Of a DNA stretch of 9,683 bases, positions 1-5,555 are shown one piece after another. The notes beneath the pieces are model-generated. The model did no database searches and was not told the origin of the DNA. It worked only from the letters and a program-made list of their open reading frames with translations. The DNA is taken from positions 1-9,683 of the forward strand of contig CAAGGF010000148.1 in assembly GCA_900769325.1 (NCBI GenBank), given 5' to 3'. The position numbers were made by a program, and so were the translations under genes. Each line of letters starts with the position of its first letter. Positions within the stretch are counted from its first letter, which is position 1. The stretch comes from Spirochaetia bacterium (GTDB lineage: Bacteria; Spirochaetota; Spirochaetia; Treponematales; Treponemataceae).

Positions 1-227
1 GGCTAAATCAGGAATACACAGATATTCTAGGCGTAAAAATTCCGCTCATGACAATTCCTGTAAAACCTGGAAGAAATCTCCCTACAATCATAGAAGCCGC
101 TGCAATGAACGAGCGACTCAAGAAAACTGGACGCAATTCTTCAAAAGAATTTAACCAAAATATTCTACGCTGGATTGAAATCGGTTCTGAAAAAGACCTT
201 TATTTAAATGGAGAAGACACATATTAG
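1..227 (+). CDS. hprK: HPr kinase/phosphorylase, C-terminal part (partial)
   Basis: This is the last 74 codons of a gene that begins before the window; the reading frame starts at base 3 and ends at a TAG at 225-227. The visible protein carries the C-terminal HprK/P signature: IPVKPGRN (bases 54-77) followed by a stretch reading IIEAAAMNERLKKTG. In the family this segment lies just after the catalytic P-loop domain and takes part in the hexamer and the phosphorylase reaction. HprK/P uses ATP or pyrophosphate to phosphorylate Ser46 of HPr and removes that phosphate with inorganic phosphate, acting in the cytoplasm. Its substrate HPr is encoded 95 bp downstream, which strongly supports the call. 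Treponemes that have been studied carry HprK and HPr without a complete sugar-transporting PTS, so a regulatory role is likely here too (inference). The P-loop lies outside the window and cannot be checked. Confidence 0.93.
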   Translation, partial: LNQEYTDILGVKIPLMTIPVKPGRNLPTIIEAAAMNERLKKTGRNSSKEFNQNILRWIEIGSEKDLYLNGEDTY

Positions 228-233
228 GAACTC

Positions 234-262
234 TCTAAAAAATCAGCAAAAAATTTTTTAGA
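234..262. repeat. Perfect 10-bp inverted repeat between hprK and ptsH
   Basis: TCTAAAAAAT (234-243) and its exact reverse complement ATTTTTTAGA (253-262) flank a 9-base loop, starting 6 bases after the hprK stop. The stem has one G:C pair and no T tract follows it, although the 3' arm itself holds six T. It could be a weak terminator or attenuator after hprK, or an operator for the ptsH promoter. Chance in AT-rich DNA cannot be excluded. Confidence 0.5.
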
Positions 263-291
263 AGTTTCCATTAAAATAAATAAAATAAAAT
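257..291 (+). promoter_or_regulatory. Possible promoter for ptsH-lexA-holA
   Basis: Three overlapping TAAAAT hexamers (272-277, 281-286, 286-291) resemble a -10 element. TTTAGA at 257-262 could serve as a -35 for the middle one with an 18-bp spacer, and it overlaps the right arm of the inverted repeat. The region is so AT-rich that the match carries little weight; read-through from hprK is the alternative. Confidence 0.3.
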
Positions 292-322
292 GCCTAAAAC
301 TTTAATTTAAAAGGAAAAAATT

Positions 323-589
323 ATGGTTAAGAAAATGCTGACAGTAAAAAATCGTGCAGGAATTCACGCAAGACCGGCTGCTTTAATTGCACAGCTTGCA
401 AACAAATTCACCTGTGAAATCTCGCTTTCAAGGGATGACACCACAATCAACGCAAAATCAATCATGGGTGTAATCACAATGGCAGCCGGCTACAACACAG
501 TTCTAACGCTTACAACAGAAGGTGATGACGAACAGGAAGCCGCAGATGCAATCGTTGCACTTTTTGATTCAAAATTTGAAGAAGACTAA
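323..589 (+). CDS. ptsH: Phosphocarrier protein HPr
   Basis: An 88-residue protein of normal HPr length. The active-site histidine is His15 in GIHARPAA (residues 13-20), which PtsI phosphorylates from phosphoenolpyruvate in a complete PTS. The regulatory serine is Ser46 in NAKSIMGV (residues 43-50), the target of HPr kinase. Both residues sit at exactly the numbering of the well-studied family members, so both phosphorylation routes should be available. The ATG at 323 has an AAGGA ribosome binding site at 311-315. The gene lies just after hprK and 26 bp before lexA, so it is probably the first gene of a ptsH-lexA-holA transcript, or an internal member if hprK reads through. In spirochaetes HPr is thought to act mainly in regulation, because sugar-specific EII permeases are often missing; whether that holds here cannot be seen. 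The identity is secure. Confidence 0.97.
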   Translation: MVKKMLTVKNRAGIHARPAALIAQLANKFTCEISLSRDDTTINAKSIMGVITMAAGYNTVLTLTTEGDDEQEAADAIVALFDSKFEED

Positions 590-602
590 ATTTTCTATTT
601 AC

Positions 603-608
603 GGGAGG
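603..608 (+). promoter_or_regulatory. Strong ribosome binding site of lexA
   Basis: GGGAGG lies 7 bases before the lexA ATG. It is the strongest Shine-Dalgarno site in this operon and fixes the lexA start at 616. Confidence 0.85.
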
Positions 609-615
609 TAATTTT

Positions 616-1227
616 ATGAGACAAATCACAGACAGGCAAAAAGAAGTACTAACCTTCATCGCAAATTTCACAGAAGAAAATGTTTATCCGCCAACTGTCA
701 GAGAAATCAGCGAACACTTTGGAATTTCACTCCGAGCTGTTCAAGACCATATTGCAGCCCTTCAGAAAAAAGGCTACCTTTCAACAGAACAAAAAAGATC
801 GCGTTCCATAAAAGTTCTGGTAGACGAACGAGAAAAAGCTCCAAAAATCTACATGGAAAAAGTTCCGCTTCTTGGAACAATTGCAGCAGGAAAACCTCTT
901 TTAAGCGAAGAAAACCTCGACGGCTATGTAAACTTGACAGAACCATTCATTCATCCTGGAAAAAGTTATTTTGCACTCAGAGTCCGCGGAACAAGCATGA
1001 TTAACGCAGGAATTCTTGAAGGAGACCTTGCCGTAATCGAACAGTGTGAAACTGCTATAGACGGTCAAATCGTAGTTGCAATTCTTGATGAAGCAATTAC
1101 TCTCAAAAGATATTACAAAGAAGCATCAAGAATCCGCCTTCAGCCGGAAAATCCTGACTTTCAGCCTATTTACACTCAGGATGTAAGAATTGCAGGAACG
1201 CTTTCAAGCATCGTAAGAACTTACTGA
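616..1227 (+). CDS. lexA: LexA repressor (SOS regulator)
   Basis: A 203-residue protein, normal for LexA. Residues 1-66 form the winged helix-turn-helix DNA-binding domain (ITDRQKEVLTFI at 4-15, PPTVREISEHFGIS at 25-38). The linker holds the self-cleavage site Ala91-Gly92 in the sequence GTIAAGKP. The C-terminal S24-type peptidase domain has the catalytic dyad Ser127 (GTSMINAGI) and Lys164 (ITLKRY). In the family, RecA filaments on single-stranded DNA trigger self-cleavage and so release SOS genes. All catalytic parts are present, so the protein should be functional. The recognition helix reads ISLRAVQDHIAAL and differs from the usual S-P/S-x-A/T-V-x-x-H-L pattern, so the operator may not be a standard box. 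The gap to ptsH is 26 bp, leaving no room for a private regulated promoter; any self-control would have to act further upstream. holA follows after 2 bp. Confidence 0.95.
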   Translation: MRQITDRQKEVLTFIANFTEENVYPPTVREISEHFGISLRAVQDHIAALQKKGYLSTEQKRSRSIKVLVDEREKAPKIYMEKVPLLGTIAAGKPLLSEENLDGYVNLTEPFIHPGKSYFALRVRGTSMINAGILEGDLAVIEQCETAIDGQIVVAILDEAITLKRYYKEASRIRLQPENPDFQPIYTQDVRIAGTLSSIVRTY

Positions 1228-1229
1228 TT

Positions 1230-2246
1230 ATGACAGCTCCTGTTTATTTATTTACCGGTCCCGAATTTGGAGAAAGAAACGACGCAATAGAAAATTTAAA
1301 AAATTCAGTGTCAAAAAAATTCGGGAGCGTTGACCAATATCTTTTTTATGCCTCAGAAACACCGGTAAATGAATTTATGTCGGTTTTGCAAAACGAATCG
1401 CTTTTCAGTGACGCAACTTTTATCACGGTAAAAAATGCAGAAACAATCAAGAAAAAAGACGAAATAGAAATTATCCTTAACTGGATAAAAAATGTTAAAA
1501 CAGACAACGCAGTTTTAGTTCTCGTATCAGATGAAATTTCGGTTGACTCAAAAATCGAAAAAGCAGTCCCTTCTTCAAATCAAAAAAAATTCTGGGAAAT
1601 GTACGAAGACAAAAAACTTCCGTGGCTTCAGAATTATTTCAGCAAAAACGGCTACACACTTACAGAAGATGCAGGAAATTTAATTCTTTCATTAATAGAA
1701 AACAATACGCAGTCTTTAAAAGCTGAATGTTCAAAATTTTTCATCTGTTTTCCAAAGGGCACAAAAATCACCGAAGAAACAGTCGATAAAATTCTTACTC
1801 ACACAAGAGAAGAAAACGCATTTTCACTTTTCGATGCAATGTCAAATTCGCAAAAAAAATCTCAGGAACGCTTTCAAAATTCCCTAGAAATTCTACAAAA
1901 AATCAGACTTTCAAAAGAAAATTCTTCCGTGATGATAATTGCAGGGCTTTCATCGTGCTTCAGAAAATTATCGCTTTGGCACAGGCTCCGTTCAGAAGGC
2001 AAAAACGACGATTTCAATTTAAAAATTAACGGTTTTTCGAGCGCAAAAATAAAAAAACAATATTCATCTGCTGCACAAAACTGGACTTTTGGAGAAACAT
2101 CTGCAATTCTTTCGATTCTTGCAGAAACAGACATGAACATACGGTCAGGCGGAACGCTTTTAGAAAACATTCTCCTTGAAAAAGCCATCTACGAAATAAT
2201 CATAAAAAAAGGCTCTTCAAGTTCATCATGCGATTTTTCCATTTAA
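1230..2246 (+). CDS. holA: DNA polymerase III, delta subunit (clamp loader)
   Basis: A 338-residue protein, the usual size of HolA. The start (VYLFTGPEFGERNDAI) matches the family's opening strand and degenerate nucleotide-binding region. The central LTEDAGNLILSLIENNTQS and the later EENAFSLFDAMSNSQ fit domains II and III of delta. HolA is the wrench of the clamp loader: it binds the beta sliding clamp and opens it for loading at primed DNA. Sequence conservation in this family is low, so the call rests on length, the N-terminal motif, and the layout of the domains. The ATG is 2 bp after the lexA stop and has no Shine-Dalgarno site of its own, which points to translational coupling with lexA. 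The last residues form a serine-rich tail (GSSSSSCDFSI) that looks unstructured. The A8 run at 1852-1859 is typical of this A-rich strand. It converges with the PC4-like gene across 38 bp with no clear terminator. Confidence 0.85.
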   Translation: MTAPVYLFTGPEFGERNDAIENLKNSVSKKFGSVDQYLFYASETPVNEFMSVLQNESLFSDATFITVKNAETIKKKDEIEIILNWIKNVKTDNAVLVLVSDEISVDSKIEKAVPSSNQKKFWEMYEDKKLPWLQNYFSKNGYTLTEDAGNLILSLIENNTQSLKAECSKFFICFPKGTKITEETVDKILTHTREENAFSLFDAMSNSQKKSQERFQNSLEILQKIRLSKENSSVMIIAGLSSCFRKLSLWHRLRSEGKNDDFNLKINGFSSAKIKKQYSSAAQNWTFGETSAILSILAETDMNIRSGGTLLENILLEKAIYEIIIKKGSSSSSCDFSI

Positions 2247-2284
2247 AAACAGAAAATTCAAATTGAAAATATCCTTCCTAAAAA

Positions 2285-2539
2285 TCAGTTTTCACCTTCA
2301 TCAAAAGAAATGGAGTTTAAAACATTTTTCAACGACAAAAGTTCTTCTTTCGTAAAAGTTACGCCCTTCCCCATTTTATCGTGTTCAAGCGACCACTGGC
2401 GGATATCATATTTTGCAGGACGGCCGCCCCATGAAACAAGATTCAACTCAAGATTCCAGCCTTTTGAACCTTCAGCAATTACAGCAATTTTTTTTACAAT
2501 TTCAAACGAAAATTCACCACCAATCATATTTTCTTCCAT
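2285..2539 (-). CDS. PC4/YdbC-like single-stranded nucleic-acid-binding protein
   Basis: An 84-residue protein (80 from the second start). It shows the YdbC/PC4 pattern: FEIVKKIAVIAE, then a Trp and LNLVSWGGRPAKYDIRQW, then a closing helix after MGKGVTFTKEELLSLKNVL. The family fold is a four-stranded sheet plus a helix that dimerises; Lactococcus YdbC and eukaryotic PC4 bind single-stranded DNA with little sequence preference, and roles in transcription or DNA handling are suggested. A specific job here is unknown. Two starts are possible: the ATG at 2539 directly abuts an AAAGG, too close for normal use, while the ATG at 2527 lies 11 bases after AAAGGA and still includes the whole conserved region; 2527 may be the real start. 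It stands alone, convergent with holA and divergent from the methyltransferase gene (90 bp between starts). Confidence 0.82.
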   Translation of the reverse strand: MEENMIGGEFSFEIVKKIAVIAEGSKGWNLELNLVSWGGRPAKYDIRQWSLEHDKMGKGVTFTKEELLSLKNVLNSISFDEGEN

Positions 2540-2549
2540 CCTTTACTTA

Positions 2550-2595
2550 AAAAATTCCTTGCACAAATAATTCAAGTTTTAAAAATTCCCTGTGC
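2550..2595. repeat. Repeats in the divergent promoter region
   Basis: AAAAATTCC occurs at 2550-2558 and again at 2581-2589, 31 bp apart, close to three helical turns. GCACA (2561-2565) and TGTGC (2591-2595) form a spaced inverted pair. Together they could be an operator between the PC4-like gene and the methyltransferase gene, but the elements are short and may be chance. Confidence 0.25.
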
Positions 2596-2615
2596 TTTTA
2601 TTATCGGAAAAAATC

Positions 2616-2624
2616 TGATAAAAT
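2616..2624 (+). promoter_or_regulatory. Extended -10 element directly before the methyltransferase gene
   Basis: TGATAAAAT is a good extended -10 (TG, one base, TAAAAT at 2619-2624). No convincing -35 lies 16-18 bp upstream, as expected for an extended -10 promoter. Transcription would start about where the ATG at 2630 lies, so the message may have no leader. Confidence 0.35.
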
Positions 2625-2629
2625 AAACT

Positions 2630-3856
2630 ATGAGTTTTAAAATTACCTGGGAAGATGTAAAAGAAGAAGCGGATTTTTCACCAATCGAAGAAAAATTCTT
2701 TCTTGAAGAAATCCCGCAAAAAAATCTCTTCTTTTCAACCGAAAAACCTGAAAATATCATGATAGAAGGCGACAATTATCCCGTTTTAAAACTTTTGCAG
2801 AAAAAATTTGAAAAAAAAATCGATTTCATCTACATTGATCCGCCCTACAACACAGGAAAAAAATGCCGATGCTACAACGACAGCATTTTTCTTGAAAACA
2901 AATCGCTTTACAAAACGGAAGACAGACATTCGGCATGGCTTAGTTTTATGCAAAGGCGGCTTTTATGTGCAAGAAAACTTTTAAAAGATGACGGCGTAAT
3001 TTTCATTTCAATCGGTCAGGAAGAACTTTATACTTTAAAACTTTTATGTGACTTAATCTTTGGCGAAGAAAATTTTATAAACGATTTTATGTGGCTTCAC
3101 GGGAAAGGAAAAAAAGACAAATTCAGCCGGACAATGCAGGAATCTAACCTCTGCTACGCAAAAAATATAAAAAAACTGAAACCTTTTCTGGATTTTGAAA
3201 CAAGTTCCTGGGCAAAAACGAATGCCGACAACGACAGCCGCGGAAACTGGTTCAACGGAAGCATAAGTTTTTCAGAAAAAAGGTCGAACAAAACCCACGA
3301 AAATTTTTACGAACTCACTTCGCCGGGCAAAAAAAAATGGAAAAGACAGTGGTTAATTTCAAAAGAAGAAATGCAGAAGTTAATCGATGACAACAGAATT
3401 TACTGGGGGAAAGAACCTGATTTTTCAAATGTTCCGAGAAAAAAAATCTTCAACGGCGAAAAAACTCCTGTAATCCCGAAAAATATTTTAAACAAAATCG
3501 AAACAACAAGATCAGCCCAAAATCACCTTAATTCACTTTTAGGATGTAAAAATGCCTTCACAAATCCAAAACCGGTCGGTTTAATTCATCATTTTATAAA
3601 AATTGCAAACCTCAAAAACGACATCACTGTTCTGGATTTTTTTGCAGGAAGCGGAACTACGCTTGAAGCAGTTTCAAAATTGAATCAGGAAGACGGTGGA
3701 AAAAGAAAATGTATTTTAATTCAGAAACCGGAAGAACTTTCAAGCAAAAAAACAAATTTTTACTCGATTTCTGAATTATGCTACAAAAGAATCAAAATCG
3801 TTCTTTCAAAAACAGAGGAAAACCTGAAATTCTTTAAGTTAAACAGAAAAAATTAA
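2630..3856 (+). CDS. Type III (Mod-like) adenine-N6 DNA methyltransferase, solitary
   Basis: A 408-residue protein with the beta-class order of motifs: catalytic motif IV DPPYNTG (residues 70-76) first, S-adenosylmethionine-binding motif I DFFAGSGTT (336-344) near the end, with the presumed target-recognition region between them (about 150-310). Other Mod hallmarks are ENIMIEGDNYPVLKLLQ (41-57), the segment from HSAWLSFM to LLKDDGVIFISIG (100-129), and NPKPVGLI (312-319). The known reaction is transfer of a methyl group to adenine N6 in a short site. It is shorter than classical Mod subunits (about 600-650 residues), mainly in the target-recognition part and the C-terminus. No Res gene or other restriction gene is beside it, so it is an orphan methylase, or a recent arrival among housekeeping genes. 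No Shine-Dalgarno site precedes the ATG. It carries two A9 runs (2811-2819, 3329-3337). It ends 20 bp from the convergent mnmA with no clear terminator. Confidence 0.9.
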   Translation: MSFKITWEDVKEEADFSPIEEKFFLEEIPQKNLFFSTEKPENIMIEGDNYPVLKLLQKKFEKKIDFIYIDPPYNTGKKCRCYNDSIFLENKSLYKTEDRHSAWLSFMQRRLLCARKLLKDDGVIFISIGQEELYTLKLLCDLIFGEENFINDFMWLHGKGKKDKFSRTMQESNLCYAKNIKKLKPFLDFETSSWAKTNADNDSRGNWFNGSISFSEKRSNKTHENFYELTSPGKKKWKRQWLISKEEMQKLIDDNRIYWGKEPDFSNVPRKKIFNGEKTPVIPKNILNKIETTRSAQNHLNSLLGCKNAFTNPKPVGLIHHFIKIANLKNDITVLDFFAGSGTTLEAVSKLNQEDGGKRKCILIQKPEELSSKKTNFYSISELCYKRIKIVLSKTEENLKFFKLNRKN

Positions 3857-3876
3857 AATTCTGCACAATGAAAACA

Positions 3877-5049
3877 TTAATTTTTAAATGCACGGTTTAT
3901 AATTCCGCCGCCTAAAATAACTCCGTTAAGATAAATTACGGCAGACTGACCGGGAGCAACAGCCCTTTGAGGTTCGTCGAAAGTAATTTTCCATGCATTT
4001 CCAGTAAAATCTTCAGGATTTTCAGGAATAAATTTTTCGATTAAAGCCGGAACTGGTTTTGAAGCAAGCCTGATTTTTACATTCGCCCTAAAAGCTCTTT
4101 CAGGTTCGATGTCTCCAGGCCAGACAAAATTATCTGCAATAAGACCGTCAGAATCTAGTGCATCGTTCGGTGCTAAAACTACGACATTATTTTTTGCGTC
4201 AATTGAATGAACATAAACGGGATAACTTAACGCAACACCAAGCCCGCGCCTTTGACCTACAGTATAATGTTCAATTCCACGGTGCTTTCCAATGACATGA
4301 CCGTCTAAATCGATTATATCGCCAGGAACAGAAGGTTTATCAGAGAAAAGAATGTCAAAATATTCTTCACCGATAAAATCCTGGCTTTCTTTTCTCTTTG
4401 CAGCATCAAGATGAGCTTCTTCTGCAAGGCGGAAAACTTCAGATTTTTTTGTAAATGCAAGCGGAAACCTGACTTTTTCAAGGATTTTTGAAGGAACCCG
4501 GTACAGAAAATAAGTCTGATCTTTTGAAACATCGACGGCACCGCTAATCATAAAAGGCCGATTGTCCGTACCGTAAAGCCCAGATTCTGGACGAACGATT
4601 TTTGCATAGTGCCCGGTACAGAAATAATCGTATTCAATATTAAGTTTTTCAAGCCCCTCAAGAAGTGCACCGAATTTTATATAACGATTGCAGAAAATAC
4701 ACGGATTAGGAGTTCTGCCGGAACGGTATTCGGCTTTAAAATATTCGAGGACGCGTTCTTTATATTCTTTTTTTACATCTATGACATGATAGTCAATTCC
4801 GTGTTCATCACAAAATTTTTGACATTCTGCGATATTTTCTACTTCACCAGGACCGTAACAGGCTTCACGGACAGATTTTTCTGATTTGACTTCTGGAATT
4901 GAGCCGTCCCACAAAGACATCGTAACGCCGATTACGCGACATCCTTTATTCAGCATTAAAAGTGCAGTTAAAGTTGAATCAACGCCCCCTGACATTCCGA
5001 CAACAACCGTGTCACCTTTTTCCGGGAGATTTTGATCGATATAGTTCAT
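3877..5049 (-). CDS. mnmA: tRNA-specific 2-thiouridylase MnmA
   Basis: A 390-residue protein of normal MnmA length. It has the ATP-pyrophosphatase P-loop SGGVDS (residues 20-25), the catalytic segment GRTPNPCIFCNRYIKFG (111-127, with Cys117 and Cys120), TGHYA (145-149), and the tRNA-binding region around HYTVGQRRGLGVA. The enzyme adenylates U34 of tRNAs for Glu, Gln and Lys and replaces its oxygen with sulfur. In the E. coli and B. subtilis forms the second catalytic cysteine lies in a motif such as STGICFIG; here the same place reads KESQDFIGEEYF (about 220-231), with the Ile-Cys pair missing. Cys64, Cys76, Cys80 and Cys144 remain as possible partners. The ATG at 5049 has AGGG 7 bases upstream and lies 14 bp after the Rrf2 regulator stop, so the two are co-transcribed. 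The identity is secure; the sulfur-transfer chemistry may be of a variant type. Confidence 0.95.
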   Translation of the reverse strand: MNYIDQNLPEKGDTVVVGMSGGVDSTLTALLMLNKGCRVIGVTMSLWDGSIPEVKSEKSVREACYGPGEVENIAECQKFCDEHGIDYHVIDVKKEYKERVLEYFKAEYRSGRTPNPCIFCNRYIKFGALLEGLEKLNIEYDYFCTGHYAKIVRPESGLYGTDNRPFMISGAVDVSKDQTYFLYRVPSKILEKVRFPLAFTKKSEVFRLAEEAHLDAAKRKESQDFIGEEYFDILFSDKPSVPGDIIDLDGHVIGKHRGIEHYTVGQRRGLGVALSYPVYVHSIDAKNNVVVLAPNDALDSDGLIADNFVWPGDIEPERAFRANVKIRLASKPVPALIEKFIPENPEDFTGNAWKITFDEPQRAVAPGQSAVIYLNGVILGGGIINRAFKN

Positions 5050-5063
5050 TTTTGTACCCTGTT

Positions 5064-5468
5064 TTATTTTTTCATTAAGTCTGAAATTGTAATTCCGTCA
5101 AAAAATTCGTTTATCATTGAATCAAGTTTTTGCCACATTCCGATTGTCCTGCAAAAAGATTTTCGCTCACATTCAGGAGCACCGTCTTCAAGACAGGCAA
5201 CCGGCGAAAGAGAACCTTCTGTAAGACGGAGGATATCTCCGATTTTGTATTCCGAAGGGTCTTTGTTCAGTTTGTAACCACCACCCTTTCCGTGAACACC
5301 GTCAACAAAATTATTTTTTGAAAGAAGCGTCATAATTGATTCTGCATATTTTTGAGAAATCATCTGCCGCTCTGCAATATCTTTTAACGGAACAAAAATA
5401 TTTTTACCGTTTTCTGCTAAATCTACAATAACTCTTAAAGCATATCGCCCGCGTGTTGAAACTATCAT
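5064..5468 (-). CDS. Rrf2-family transcriptional regulator with three cysteines (IscR/CymR-like)
   Basis: A 134-residue protein, typical Rrf2 length. The start MIVSTRGRYALRVIVDLA matches the family's opening helix; a GTG two codons earlier (5474) is possible but the ATG at 5468 fits the family better. The winged helix-turn-helix runs from VPLKDIAERQMISQKY (about 26-41) to the wing HGKGGGYKL (59-67). Cys92, Cys100 and Cys106 match the cluster-binding region of IscR-type members, with spacing C-x7-C-x5-C rather than C-x5-C-x5-C. The histidine that is the fourth ligand in E. coli IscR (three residues after the last cysteine) is not present; that position is Ile. So an Fe-S sensor is likely, but the ligand set differs, and a CymR-like sulfur regulator is possible. 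It leads the transcript that continues into mnmA, which suggests it controls tRNA thiolation and probably itself. Confidence 0.9.
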   Translation of the reverse strand: MIVSTRGRYALRVIVDLAENGKNIFVPLKDIAERQMISQKYAESIMTLLSKNNFVDGVHGKGGGYKLNKDPSEYKIGDILRLTEGSLSPVACLEDGAPECERKSFCRTIGMWQKLDSMINEFFDGITISDLMKK

Positions 5469-5477
5469 ATTCACAAA

Positions 5478-5493
5478 ACCTACTAACCTACTA
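5478..5493 (-). repeat. Tandem 8-bp repeat over the regulator's promoter (possible operator)
   Basis: Two perfect adjacent copies of TAGTAGGT (minus strand) lie at 5486-5493 and 5478-5485. The upstream copy overlaps the -10 element and the downstream copy covers the expected transcription start; its AGG may also serve as the ribosome binding site, 10 bases before the ATG at 5468. The position is classic for a repressor site, and self-regulation is common among Rrf2 proteins (inference). Confidence 0.45.
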
Positions 5494-5518
5494 TATCAAA
5501 TGGTAAAAAATAAGTAAA
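5490..5518 (-). promoter_or_regulatory. Promoter of the Rrf2 regulator-mnmA operon
   Basis: On the minus strand a -35 TTTACT (5518-5513) and a -10 TATAGT (5495-5490) are separated by exactly 17 bp. The start of transcription would fall near 5483, giving a leader of about 15 bases. This is one of the two best promoter matches in the window. Confidence 0.6.
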
Positions 5519-5555
5519 CACCACAGAATCTTCAAATTAAAAAACTTAAATTAAA

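Noticed and set aside
707..946. Minus-strand open frame opposite lexA
   Set aside because: Low-complexity product in the shadow of a well-supported gene; no ribosome site or recognisable domain.
1874..2188. Minus-strand open frame opposite holA
   Set aside because: Antisense shadow of holA with no family features and no start signal.
2247..2284. Possible terminator between holA and the PC4-like gene
   Set aside because: The only symmetry is a short TTCAA-A-TTGAA with no GC stem and no loop able to form a hairpin.
2310..2570. Plus-strand open frame opposite the PC4-like gene
   Set aside because: The minus-strand frame has a clear YdbC/PC4 pattern; the plus-strand product has none.
4314..4884. 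Open frames on both strands inside mnmA
   Set aside because: Out-of-frame shadows of a complete mnmA; composition is lysine/phenylalanine-rich as expected from AT-rich antisense reading.
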